A stretch of DNA of 6,894 nucleotides from Clostridiales bacterium (lineage in GTDB: Bacteria > Bacillota > Clostridia > Oscillospirales > CAG-272): positions 1 through 6,894 of the forward strand of contig SFNW01000139.1 of assembly GCA_004554105.1 (NCBI GenBank), written 5' to 3'. Below are positions 1-6,258 of this stretch, in pieces (the first letter of the stretch is position 1; each line of letters opens with the position of its first letter). The notes beneath the pieces were generated by a model that was not told where the DNA came from, searched no databases, and saw only the letters and a program-made list of their open reading frames with translations. The position numbers and the translations under genes are program-made.

Positions 1-2
1 TC

Positions 3-1031
3 GGCGAATACAGCGATCCTTTCTATTCCCAAAAATGGGATTTGAATATGATTGGCGCGGAGACGGCGTGGAAAGCCGGGTATACTGGCGAAGGCATAAA
101 GATTGCCGTCATCGACTCGGGCGTAATGGTCGATCACCCGGGCTTGCAGGAGAATATGCTCCCGGGCGCCTGCTATACCGATACGACCGGCGAGGTTACC
201 GACAACTACGGGCACGGAACCTTTGCCGCCGGAATGATTGCCGCCGGACTCAACGGTATCGGCACCGTCGGCGCGGCACCGCAGGCAAAAATCGTTCCGC
301 TCAAATGCTTTGAAGAAAAGTCCGGCAAACTCAGTTATCTTGTCTCAGCGATTCGCGACGCCGTCGACGTCTACGGCTGCAAAATCATCAACATGAGCTT
401 AGGGACAACCACAAATTCCGAACTGCTTGAGGAAGCGGTAAACTATGCACTCGGTAAGGGCTGTATTCTTATTGCCGCTGTCGGAAACGACGGAAACGCC
501 GTACTGAACTATCCTGCGGCATACGACGGCGTTATCGGCGTCGGCTCTGTGGACAGCACAAAGGAGGTATCTGCATTTTCGCAGCGGAACGGGAGCGTGA
601 TGCTTGTTGCCCCCGGGGAAAAGGTCGTCAGTACATACAATAACGGCGGATATGCGGCATGGAGCGGAACCTCGTTTGCAGCGCCGCTCGCTTCCGCCGC
701 GGCGGCGGCGCTGCTCGGCTTTGACGATACACTTGAAAGTGCCGAGATGGCCTCTCTCTTAAAAACCTATGCGGAGGATCTCGGCGACGCTGGCTACGAT
801 ACATCATACGGCTATGGGCTTCTGGACCTTGGCCGCTGTGTCCGCGCGCTCATGAAAACGCCCGGGGACGCCGACCGCGACGGACTGTTTACCGTGCGCG
901 ACGCGCTTCTGCTTTTGCGCGCGCTGCTCAATGCCGACGGCTCGGTCGGTGCCGAACTGGCAGACGTTGACGGCGACGGCTTTCTTTCACTGCGCGATGT
1001 GATTCTGGTCTGCAAAATGGCAGCTGCATAA
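3..1031 (+). CDS. S8 (subtilisin-like) serine peptidase with C-terminal dockerin-like domain, 5' partial
   Basis: Secreted or cell-surface serine endopeptidase of the subtilase family; its N-terminus lies outside the window. The frame is open from base 3 (GEYSDPFYSQKWDLNMIGA), which matches the usual start of a mature subtilisin domain, so the TTG at 42 is internal. Counting from that TTG as residue 1, the catalytic triad is Asp25 (AVIDSGV), His58 (NYGHGTFAAG) and Ser211 (SGTSFAAP), with oxyanion Asn149 (AAVGNDGN). The protease looks intact. Residues about 274-329 hold two EF-hand-like calcium loops, one starting at Asp276 (DADRDGLFTVRD) and one at Asp308 (DVDGDGFLSLRD), each followed by a hydrophobic helix. 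This is the layout of a type I dockerin, which docks proteins onto cohesins. Cohesin docking is inferred; signal peptide and propeptide are not visible. No hairpin terminator follows the stop. The family call is very safe, the dockerin call fairly safe. Confidence 0.93.
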   Translation, partial: GEYSDPFYSQKWDLNMIGAETAWKAGYTGEGIKIAVIDSGVMVDHPGLQENMLPGACYTDTTGEVTDNYGHGTFAAGMIAAGLNGIGTVGAAPQAKIVPLKCFEEKSGKLSYLVSAIRDAVDVYGCKIINMSLGTTTNSELLEEAVNYALGKGCILIAAVGNDGNAVLNYPAAYDGVIGVGSVDSTKEVSAFSQRNGSVMLVAPGEKVVSTYNNGGYAAWSGTSFAAPLASAAAAALLGFDDTLESAEMASLLKTYAEDLGDAGYDTSYGYGLLDLGRCVRALMKTPGDADRDGLFTVRDALLLLRALLNADGSVGAELADVDGDGFLSLRDVILVCKMAAA

Positions 1032-1039
1032 GATTAGAC

Positions 1040-1068
1040 TTGAAATTTACGAAAAGCCGTACTATAAT
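1040..1068 (+). promoter_or_regulatory. sigma-A promoter for ychF
   Basis: TTGAAA (1040-1045) and TATAAT (1063-1068) are separated by exactly 17 bp, a near-consensus housekeeping promoter. Transcription should start near 1075, giving a leader of about 28 nt that contains the GAAGGGA ribosome binding site at 1086-1092. It begins only 8 bases after the protease stop codon, and no terminator lies between them, so read-through from the protease gene may also contribute to ychF expression. Confidence 0.85.
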
Positions 1069-1102
1069 AGTTAAGAATGATTTTTGAAGGGACTTTGAAT
1101 CA

Positions 1103-2197
1103 ATGAAACTTGGTATCGTCGGTTTGCCGAACGTCGGCAAGAGTACGCTGTTTAACGCTTTGACCAACGCGGGCGCGCAGTCTGCCAACTATCCGTTCTG
1201 CACCATCGACCCGAACGTCGGCGTTGTTACGGTGCCGGACAAGCGTCTGGACGTTCTCGCGGAAATGTATAACCCTGAGAAATACACGCCTGCCGTTATC
1301 GAATTTGTCGACATCGCCGGTCTTGTTCGCGGTGCCTCCAAGGGGGAGGGACTCGGCAACAAATTTCTCTCGCACATTCGCGAGGTCGATGCAATCGTAC
1401 ACGTCGTTCGTTGCTTTGAGGACGACAATATCATTCATGTTGACGGTAACATTGACCCGCTGCGCGACGTGGAAACCATCAATTTGGAATTGATCTTCTC
1501 TGACCTTGAGATGATCGACCGCCGCATTGACCGCACGAAGAAGGCGATGAAGGGCGACAAGTCGCTCGCGGCGGAGGTCGAGCTGCTCGAAAGACTGAAA
1601 GCGGCGCTCGAAGCCGGAAAATGTGCGCGCACGGTTGAAATGACCGATGAGGAGCGCGAGCTGCTTGCCGACACGCCGCTGCTCACCATGAAGCCGGTGA
1701 TTTACGTCGCGAATATCGCGGAGGAGGACGTCGGAAGCGATCTTGCGAACAATCCCCGCTATATGAAGCTGAAAGAGTTTGCCGACAGCGAGCATTCGGA
1801 AATTATCGCAGTCTGCGCAGAAATCGAAGCCGAAATTGCGGAACTGGACGGCGAGGAAAAGAAAGCCTTTCTTGCCGACCTCGGCATCGAAGAGAGCGGT
1901 CTTGACCGCCTGATTGCCGCAAGCTATAAGCTGCTCGGGCTGATCAGTTATCTTACCGCCGGACCGAAGGAAGTCCGCGCATGGACGATTACGAAAGGAA
2001 CGAAAGCGCCGCAGGCGGCAGGGAAGATTCACAGCGATTTTGAGCGCGGCTTTATCCGCGCCGAGATTATCGCCTATGACGACCTCATCAAAGAGGGGAG
2101 CATGGCTGCCGCAAAGGAAAAAGGTCTTGTCCGCAGCGAGGGCAAGGACTATGTGATTGCCGACGGCGACATTGTCTTGTTCCGGTTTAATGTATAG
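1103..2197 (+). CDS. ychF: YchF (OLA1-type) ribosome-associated ATPase, complete
   Basis: Obg-family P-loop protein that, despite its GTPase-like fold, prefers ATP. It binds ribosomes and is linked to translation and oxidative stress responses. The 364-residue length is normal (about 363 in E. coli). Visible motifs are G1 GLPNVGKS at 7-14, G3 DIAG at 70-73 and a G4 variant NIAE at 204-207. The last replaces the guanine-specifying NKxD and is the known reason YchF accepts ATP. Cys33 (YPFCTIDPN) corresponds to the conserved redox-sensitive cysteine of YchF proteins. A charged helical hairpin spans roughly 125-190, and the C-terminal TGS domain (about 279-362) includes the AGKIHSDFERGFIRAE signature. 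The ATG start has a GAAGGGA site 10 nt upstream and its own promoter. The gene appears monocistronic, ending at a strong hairpin terminator. Identity is essentially certain. Confidence 0.98.
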   Translation: MKLGIVGLPNVGKSTLFNALTNAGAQSANYPFCTIDPNVGVVTVPDKRLDVLAEMYNPEKYTPAVIEFVDIAGLVRGASKGEGLGNKFLSHIREVDAIVHVVRCFEDDNIIHVDGNIDPLRDVETINLELIFSDLEMIDRRIDRTKKAMKGDKSLAAEVELLERLKAALEAGKCARTVEMTDEERELLADTPLLTMKPVIYVANIAEEDVGSDLANNPRYMKLKEFADSEHSEIIAVCAEIEAEIAELDGEEKKAFLADLGIEESGLDRLIAASYKLLGLISYLTAGPKEVRAWTITKGTKAPQAAGKIHSDFERGFIRAEIIAYDDLIKEGSMAAAKEKGLVRSEGKDYVIADGDIVLFRFNV

Positions 2198-2204
2198 TTT
2201 TGAG

Positions 2205-2255
2205 AAAGCGCAAAGAGCCGCCCTCCCGTGTGGGAGGGCGGCTCTTTGCGCTTTT
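2205..2255. terminator. Rho-independent terminator between convergent ychF and hsp20
   Basis: A perfect 23-bp stem (2205-2227 with 2232-2254) closes a GTGT loop (2228-2231). On the + strand it ends in a short T run (CTTTTA), so it should stop ychF transcripts 8 bases after the stop codon. On the - strand the following tract is TTTCTC, a poorer uridine run, but the long stem probably also stops hsp20 transcripts. The stem is unusually long and has no mismatch. Confidence 0.93.
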
Positions 2256-2279
2256 ACGGTTTGATGCGGATACCCGAAA

Positions 2280-2656
2280 TTATTCGATTTCGAGGTGCTG
2301 GCTCTTCGGCAGAGTCTCGGTCTTCTTCGGCAACATGAGTTTCAAGACACCGTTTTCGTACTTTGCCTTGATTTCGTCCGCCTGAACGCCCGAGAGGTCA
2401 AACTCACGGGTATATGCGCCGTAGGAGCGCTCGCAGCGTACATATTTGTTCTTCTTGTCGTTCTCTTCATGCTCGGAATGACGCTCGGCGCGAATGGTCA
2501 GCACATCGCCGCTCACATCGAGATGAATATCTTTCTTGTCAAAGCCGGGCATATCGGCTTCCAACTCGTAGTGGTCGCCTTCGTCCTTAATATCGGTCTT
2601 GAATTCCTCAAGCGCGCCCGTGTATTCTTTTTAACATAAGGTCTGAGTTCAAACAT
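2280..2656 (-). CDS. Hsp20 small heat shock protein, apparent 1-nt frameshift near the start
   Basis: ATP-independent chaperone that holds unfolding proteins in the cytoplasm. The alpha-crystallin domain is intact: EADMPGF near its start, then AKYENGVLKLMLP (the AxxxNGVL signature), and an IXI-like LEI at the C-terminus. The best start is the ATG at 2656-2654, with a perfect GGAGG 8 nt upstream (2669-2665). From it the frame reads MFELRPYVKKNT and then leaves the domain frame. The domain frame itself has a stop just upstream and no ATG, only a TTG at 2564. Adding one A to the A5 tract (T5 at 2628-2632 on the + strand) joins the two as MFELRPYVKKEYTGALEEFKT and onward, 125 residues in all, a good though short Hsp20. 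The cause may be sequencing or assembly error, a real mutation, or slippage on the A run. It is divergent from the PucR-type gene and convergent with ychF. Confidence 0.88.
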
Positions 2657-2708
2657 AATCAATGCCTCCGATAATTTTGAAGATTGTATTTTATTTCGAC
2701 CTTTGTCT

Positions 2709-2754
2709 TTTGAACGCGATCGGTCGGTCGAATTACCGATCCTGCTTGTTCAAA
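2709..2754 (-). promoter_or_regulatory. two-part hairpin in the hsp20 leader RNA
   Basis: On the + strand TTTGAAC (2709-2715) pairs with GTTCAAA (2748-2754), and inside it GATCGGT (2718-2724) pairs with ACCGATC (2735-2741). That makes two 7-bp helices separated by an asymmetric internal loop of 2 and 6 nt, with a 10-nt apical loop. A repeated CGGT allows an alternative inner pairing. The structure falls in the middle of the untranslated leader, about 50-100 nt before the start codon, so it could be a temperature-sensitive or otherwise regulatory RNA element, or a DNA operator. No CIRCE element is present here. The pairing is visible; the role is inferred. Confidence 0.45.
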
Positions 2755-2759
2755 CACAT
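2733..2759 (-). other. possible leader peptide ORF upstream of hsp20
   Basis: An ATG at 2759-2757 opens an 8-codon frame (MCLNKQDR) ending in TAA at 2735-2733. A CGGAG sequence (2773-2769) lies 9 nt upstream, a workable ribosome binding site. The frame lies inside the hsp20 leader and its stop codon sits within the apical part of the hairpin, so a translating ribosome would disturb that fold. An ORF this short can arise by chance, so this is offered only as a candidate. Confidence 0.2.
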
Positions 2760-2814
2760 GGGAACCATCTCCGATTGATTTGTCCTTTGCGGACTCTTTT
2801 TTATTTACGCCTTT

Positions 2815-2842
2815 ATTATAGCACGAATGCTTGCACATACAA
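2815..2842 (-). promoter_or_regulatory. sigma-A promoter for hsp20 with extended -10
   Basis: On the - strand TTGTAT (2842-2837) and TATAAT (2820-2815) are separated by 16 bp, and TG precedes the -10 by one base (TGCTATAAT), an extended -10 element. The predicted start near 2808 gives a leader of about 150 nt. This is a housekeeping-type promoter, so any heat control would have to come from the leader RNA or from a repressor. Its -35 lies inside the spacer of the oppositely directed promoter. Confidence 0.72.
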
Positions 2843-2859
2843 TAATCTCATGATATAAT
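2831..2859 (+). promoter_or_regulatory. sigma-A promoter for the PucR-type regulator gene
   Basis: TTGCAC (2831-2836) and TATAAT (2854-2859) are separated by exactly 17 bp. Transcription should start near 2866, about 38 nt before the chosen start codon. Its -35 lies within the spacer of the hsp20 promoter on the other strand, so the two promoters interlock. Confidence 0.82.
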
Positions 2860-2873
2860 GATTGCAGGATTTG

Positions 2874-2890
2874 TTGTGCTGTAAGCACAA
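2874..2890. promoter_or_regulatory. 17-bp palindrome TTGTGC-N5-GCACAA, candidate operator
   Basis: TTGTGC (2874-2879) and GCACAA (2885-2890) form a perfect inverted repeat with a 5-bp centre, located about +9 to +25 from the predicted transcription start and 13 bases before the start codon at 2904. A repressor bound here would block transcription of the PucR-type gene, with autoregulation the simplest guess. In RNA it would form a 6-bp hairpin just before the ribosome binding site. The symmetry is visible; the binding protein is unknown. Confidence 0.45.
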
Positions 2891-2903
2891 AATGGAGAAC
2901 GAA

Positions 2904-4079
2904 ATGAATAAAGAACTATTACTGAATGTTTTCCTGCGCAATGATTCGCTGAACCTGCTTGTTGAGGCGGTCAGCGCTTCATTCGGCTGCCCCGTCATCG
3001 TTACGGACAGCGCATTTCACATTGTATCTGCGTTTGCGGCTACGGGTTTCAGCGATGAGGAGTATCGCCGCGCCGTTGCGCATAGCGAATTGCCGCTTAC
3101 AGTCTGTGAGGCAATCTCCGCACACCGCGGCGAGCGCCTGCTCGGCGAGAGCGACACGCACCGCTACTGCGTCGGCGAATTGAAATGCGGGGAAGTGCGT
3201 CTCGGCTATATGCTCTATGTCTTGGACAGCGGAAAAATACCGAACGAGAACGACTGCCTGTTTGCCGAACGGCTGGTTGCCAAGCAGTTTAATGCCGAGC
3301 GGCGCTCGGGTGGCATCGTGACCGATACGGCGGAGGAGATTCTGACCGAGCTGCTCGACGGGAAGTTTTCGGACGAAGAGGTCTTTCGCTTGCAGGCGGC
3401 GGGCACGTTCCTCGCAAGTTTTCGCCCGTCTCGGTTTGTGCTGATCGGACTTTCCCCAGCCGAGGTCAGGCATACGGACGAAGCGGGGCTTTCGCACGAA
3501 CTTGCCTGCAGTTTTCGCGCTTCGCATCCCTTTTTGTATGACGGAAATATGATTGTTTTTCTGCATGAGGACCACGATACAAGCCTGCTTTCGCAGTTTC
3601 TGTGCGAGCAGCGGCTTTGCGCCGTGATTTCCGAACGGCTGGAGCGGCTCTACGATCTGCGGGACGCTTATCGGACGGCGTGGGAAGTTTTGCACTATCT
3701 GCAGGGAAAGCACTGCGCTCCCGCCGTATACGAAAGCCGCGACTATGCGCTGCTGATGCACCTTGTTAATATGGAAAAGCGTTCGGACTGCCTCGGCGAG
3801 CCAATCGGCGCGCTTTATCGCTACGATACGGAAAACGGCAGCGAACTTTGTCTGACGCTTTACACCTATCTTTGCTGCCGTCATTCCTTGCAGGAGACCT
3901 GCGAGCGGTTGTTCACGCACCGAAATACCGTGCAGTACCGCATCCGCAAAATTCGTGAGGACTTCGGCGTGGATACCGACAGCCCCGACGCCTGCCTGCC
4001 GCTGTTGCTGACCTTGGCTTTGGCGCTGATTCGCCTCGGGCATGAAGAACTGTTCATTCGGAAACAGTCGAGTTTCTAA
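2904..4079 (+). CDS. PucR/CdaR-family helix-turn-helix transcriptional regulator
   Basis: Cytoplasmic DNA-binding regulator of 391 residues. The C-terminal PucR-type HTH (about 314-372) is clear, with the hallmark HRNTVQYRIRKI at 339-350 following a LYTYL helix. Residues about 12-130 look like a ligand-sensing GAF/PAS-type region (FGCPVIVTDSAFHIVSA). The linker EEILTELLDGKFSDEE and the following block up to about 300 resemble the degenerate GGDEF-like middle domain of CdaR-type regulators. The ATG at 2904 is chosen because GGAG (2894-2897) lies 6 nt before it; ATG 2892 and TTG 2862 lack such a site. Family members control purine, sugar-acid, amino-acid or other catabolic genes, but nothing metabolic is adjacent here, so the inducer and targets cannot be named. 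It is divergent from hsp20 with interlocked promoters and monocistronic, with a terminator over its stop codon. Confidence 0.85.
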   Translation: MNKELLLNVFLRNDSLNLLVEAVSASFGCPVIVTDSAFHIVSAFAATGFSDEEYRRAVAHSELPLTVCEAISAHRGERLLGESDTHRYCVGELKCGEVRLGYMLYVLDSGKIPNENDCLFAERLVAKQFNAERRSGGIVTDTAEEILTELLDGKFSDEEVFRLQAAGTFLASFRPSRFVLIGLSPAEVRHTDEAGLSHELACSFRASHPFLYDGNMIVFLHEDHDTSLLSQFLCEQRLCAVISERLERLYDLRDAYRTAWEVLHYLQGKHCAPAVYESRDYALLMHLVNMEKRSDCLGEPIGALYRYDTENGSELCLTLYTYLCCRHSLQETCERLFTHRNTVQYRIRKIREDFGVDTDSPDACLPLLLTLALALIRLGHEELFIRKQSSF

Positions 4080-4114
4080 AAGAGAGAACCGCCGTTTGGC
4101 GGTTCTCTCTTTTA
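4077..4114. terminator. bidirectional Rho-independent terminator between the PucR-type gene and feoB
   Basis: A 16-bp perfect stem (4078-4093 with 4098-4113; 17 bp counting T4077-A4114) surrounds a GTTT loop. Both ends are A/T runs (AAAA and TTTT), so it reads as an intrinsic terminator on either strand. It includes the regulator's TAA (4077-4079) and ends 2 bases before the last codon of feoB (4117-4119 on the + strand), so a single element serves both convergent genes. Confidence 0.93.
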
Positions 4115-4116
4115 GA

Positions 4117-6258
4117 CTATATAAACAGCCGCGCGGCTGAGGCGACTATCAGACAGACCACCGCGCCGCAGAGTGTGGGCAGTGCGACGGCGGCAAGCGT
4201 CCATTTGATGCTGCCGGTTTCTTTTTTTATCGTCATGACGGTTGTCGAGCAGGGCCAATGCATCAGCGAAAAGAGAATGGTGCAGATGGCAGTGAGCGGC
4301 GTCCAGCCGTTTGAAAGCAGGATTTCGCGCATGGCGGAAAGGCTGTCAATATCGGCGAGCGTGCCGCCCATCGTATACGCCATGACTGCAATCGGAATGA
4401 CGATTTCGTTTGCGGGAAAGCCGAGAATAAACGCGGTGAGAATTACGCCGTCCATGCCGAGCAGCCGTCCGAGCGGGTCGAGAAACGCCGCACAGTGCGC
4501 AAGCAGACTGACATCGCCCACCGTGACGTTTGCCAGCACCCATAAAACCGCACCGGCGGGTGCCGCCACGGCGGCGGCACGACCGAGGACATAGAGCGTT
4601 CGGTCGAAAACAGAGCGCACAATGACCTTGCCGATTTGCGGGCAGCGGTAGGGGGGCAGCTCAAGCGCAAAGGAGGACGGAACGCCGCGCAGAACGGTTT
4701 TGGAGAGCAGCCATGAGGCAAAAAAGGTCATGCCGATACCGAGCAATATAACGGCGGTTAAAATCAGAGCTGACCCGATCGAAGCGGCAAAGCCGCACGA
4801 AATCCCGACAAAGAAGATGCAAATCAGCGAAATCATCGCCGGAAAGCGGCCGTTGCAGGGAACAAAATTGTTGGTCAGAATTGCAATCAGCCGCTCGCGC
4901 GGTGAGTCGATGATGCGGCAGCCGACGACACCCGCCGCGTTGCAGCCGAAGCCCATGCACATGGTGAGCGCCTGCTTGCCGCAGGCACTGCATCGCTTGA
5001 ACGGACGGTCGAGGTTGTAGGCGATGCGGGGGAGATACCCCGAGTCCTCGAGCAGCGTGAACAGCGGAAAGAAAATTGCCATCGGCGGCAGCATGACCGA
5101 GACGACCGAAGACAGCACGCGGAACACACCGAGCACAAGCAGATTCCGAAGCCAGAGCGGCGCATGCAGAAGAATAAGCAGAGCGGAAAGACCGCTCTCC
5201 AAATAAGTAAATCCCGCAGAGAGCCACGCCGACGGCAGATTTGCGCCCGAGATGGTGAGCCAGAAGATAAAGACGAGCAAAAGCAGCATGACGGGATAAC
5301 CGACCGCGCGCCCGGTCAGAATACGGTCGATTTTTCGGTCGCGTGTGCGATACGGCTCTCCCGTACAGCAAACCACTTCTCCTGCGATGCGTTCGGCGGT
5401 TTTGACCGCAGCGGAGACTACGGCGTCCTTCAAGGCTTCGTCTGTCAGACCGTTTTCACTTAAAACGGCTTGTGCGTCGCGCAGGGCGTCGCTGATTCCG
5501 TCGTCCGTGAGCAGATTTTTGCCGCAGAAGAGGTTGAGCTCGTGCAGGAACGCTTCGTCTGCATCAAGCAGCCGCAGAGCAAGCCAGCGCGGGTTCAGCC
5601 GTGTTGAAGCCGCCTGCGCTGCGGGAAGCATTCGCTCGACGGCGCGCTCGATTGCTTCGCCGTAGGTGATGAGCGGCTCTGCGGGCGCGATAGGGTTGTC
5701 GGTCAGCTTGTCGAGCGCGGCGGTCAGCGCGGCGAGGCTTTTCTTTTTTCTTGCCGACGTGCCGACGACGGGAACGCCGAGCAGCGAAGAAAGCCGCTCA
5801 AAATCAATCGAGATTCCCTTGCTTTTGGCTTCGTCCATCATGTTGATGCAGACAATGACGTTGTTCGTAACCTCCAGCACCTGCAAAACGAGAATCAGAT
5901 TGCGCTCAAGGCAGGTCGCGTCGCAGACGACGATGACCGCATCGGGATTACCGAAGCAGATAAAGTTTCGTGCAACCTCTTCTTCGGCAGATTTCGCCGC
6001 GAGCGAATAGGTGCCGGGAATATCGACGAGAACATAGCCGCGCTCTGCCGTTTTACAGTACCCCTGCGCGTTTGAGACGGTTTTCCCGGGCCAGTTGCCC
6101 GTGTGCTGATTCATTCCCGTCAGCGCGTTGAAAATCGTGCTTTTCCCGACGTTCGGGTTGCCCGCGAGGGCGACGACGCGGTCGCTCTCCGACCGCTTGG
6201 CGAGCACCAACCCGCCGTCCACCGCGCCGCGCCCGACCGAGCTGCTCGTCAGCCCCAT
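4117..6258 (-). CDS. feoB: FeoB ferrous iron transporter (G-protein plus membrane permease)
   Basis: Inner-membrane Fe(II) importer of 713 residues, normal for Firmicutes. The N-terminal G domain shows G1 GNPNVGKS at 33-40, the switch I/G2 region with Thr60 (GNWPGKTV), G3 DIPG at 79-82, G4 NMMD at 139-142 and G5 TSAR at 167-170. A helical GDI-like linker (about 185-300) follows, then a polytopic permease from about 325. The two gate motifs are GFGCNAAGV (436-444) and PCNGRFP (467-473), with cysteines expected on the iron path. A CSAC motif (423-426) immediately before gate 1 adds a close cysteine pair. Short N-terminal extension MGLTSSSVGRGA is typical of clostridial FeoB. The start overlaps the end of feoA by 10 nt (ATGGGGCTGA), with GGAGG (6270-6266) 7 nt upstream, so translation is probably coupled. 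No FeoC is seen. Probably repressed by metal through the divergent DtxR-type protein. Confidence 0.97.
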   Translation of the reverse strand: MGLTSSSVGRGAVDGGLVLAKRSESDRVVALAGNPNVGKSTIFNALTGMNQHTGNWPGKTVSNAQGYCKTAERGYVLVDIPGTYSLAAKSAEEEVARNFICFGNPDAVIVVCDATCLERNLILVLQVLEVTNNVIVCINMMDEAKSKGISIDFERLSSLLGVPVVGTSARKKKSLAALTAALDKLTDNPIAPAEPLITYGEAIERAVERMLPAAQAASTRLNPRWLALRLLDADEAFLHELNLFCGKNLLTDDGISDALRDAQAVLSENGLTDEALKDAVVSAAVKTAERIAGEVVCCTGEPYRTRDRKIDRILTGRAVGYPVMLLLLVFIFWLTISGANLPSAWLSAGFTYLESGLSALLILLHAPLWLRNLLVLGVFRVLSSVVSVMLPPMAIFFPLFTLLEDSGYLPRIAYNLDRPFKRCSACGKQALTMCMGFGCNAAGVVGCRIIDSPRERLIAILTNNFVPCNGRFPAMISLICIFFVGISCGFAASIGSALILTAVILLGIGMTFFASWLLSKTVLRGVPSSFALELPPYRCPQIGKVIVRSVFDRTLYVLGRAAAVAAPAGAVLWVLANVTVGDVSLLAHCAAFLDPLGRLLGMDGVILTAFILGFPANEIVIPIAVMAYTMGGTLADIDSLSAMREILLSNGWTPLTAICTILFSLMHWPCSTTVMTIKKETGSIKWTLAAVALPTLCGAVVCLIVASAARLFI

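Noticed and set aside
42..44. TTG as the start of the S8 protease
   Set aside because: The frame is open to base 3 with typical subtilisin residues upstream and no ribosome binding site at 42, so the true start is outside the window.
1100..2032. 310-codon open frame antisense to ychF
   Set aside because: It lies entirely opposite a certain gene, has no ribosome binding site or recognisable domain, and its composition is what the reverse of a GC-biased coding frame gives.
2625..2636. Classical dnaX-type -1 slippery heptamer in hsp20
   Set aside because: The tract reads T AAA AAG with only five A residues, not A AAA AAG, and no clear stimulatory hairpin lies immediately downstream. Programmed frameshifting is possible but not the first explanation.
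2782..2803. Small hairpin GTCC/GGAC followed by T-rich sequence on the + strand, terminator-like
   Set aside because: The stem has only 4 bp and no + strand gene lies directly upstream that would need a terminator.
2862..2894. Earlier starts (TTG 2862, ATG 2892) for the PucR-type regulator
   Set aside because: TTG 2862 precedes the predicted transcription start, and neither codon has a ribosome binding site; ATG 2904 has GGAG 6 nt upstream.
2657..2903. CIRCE (HrcA) operator upstream of hsp20
   Set aside because: No TTAGCACTC-N9-GAGTGCTAA-like repeat is present; the palindromes seen differ in sequence and spacing.
2979..4043. 354-codon open frame antisense to the PucR-type gene
   Set aside because: Shadow of a real gene: the sense frame has a promoter, ribosome binding site, domain motifs and terminator, while the antisense product shows no family features.
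4661..5371. 236-codon open frame in another - frame inside feoB
   Set aside because: Alternative frame of the FeoB membrane region; low complexity, rich in Arg, Ala and His, with no ribosome binding site.
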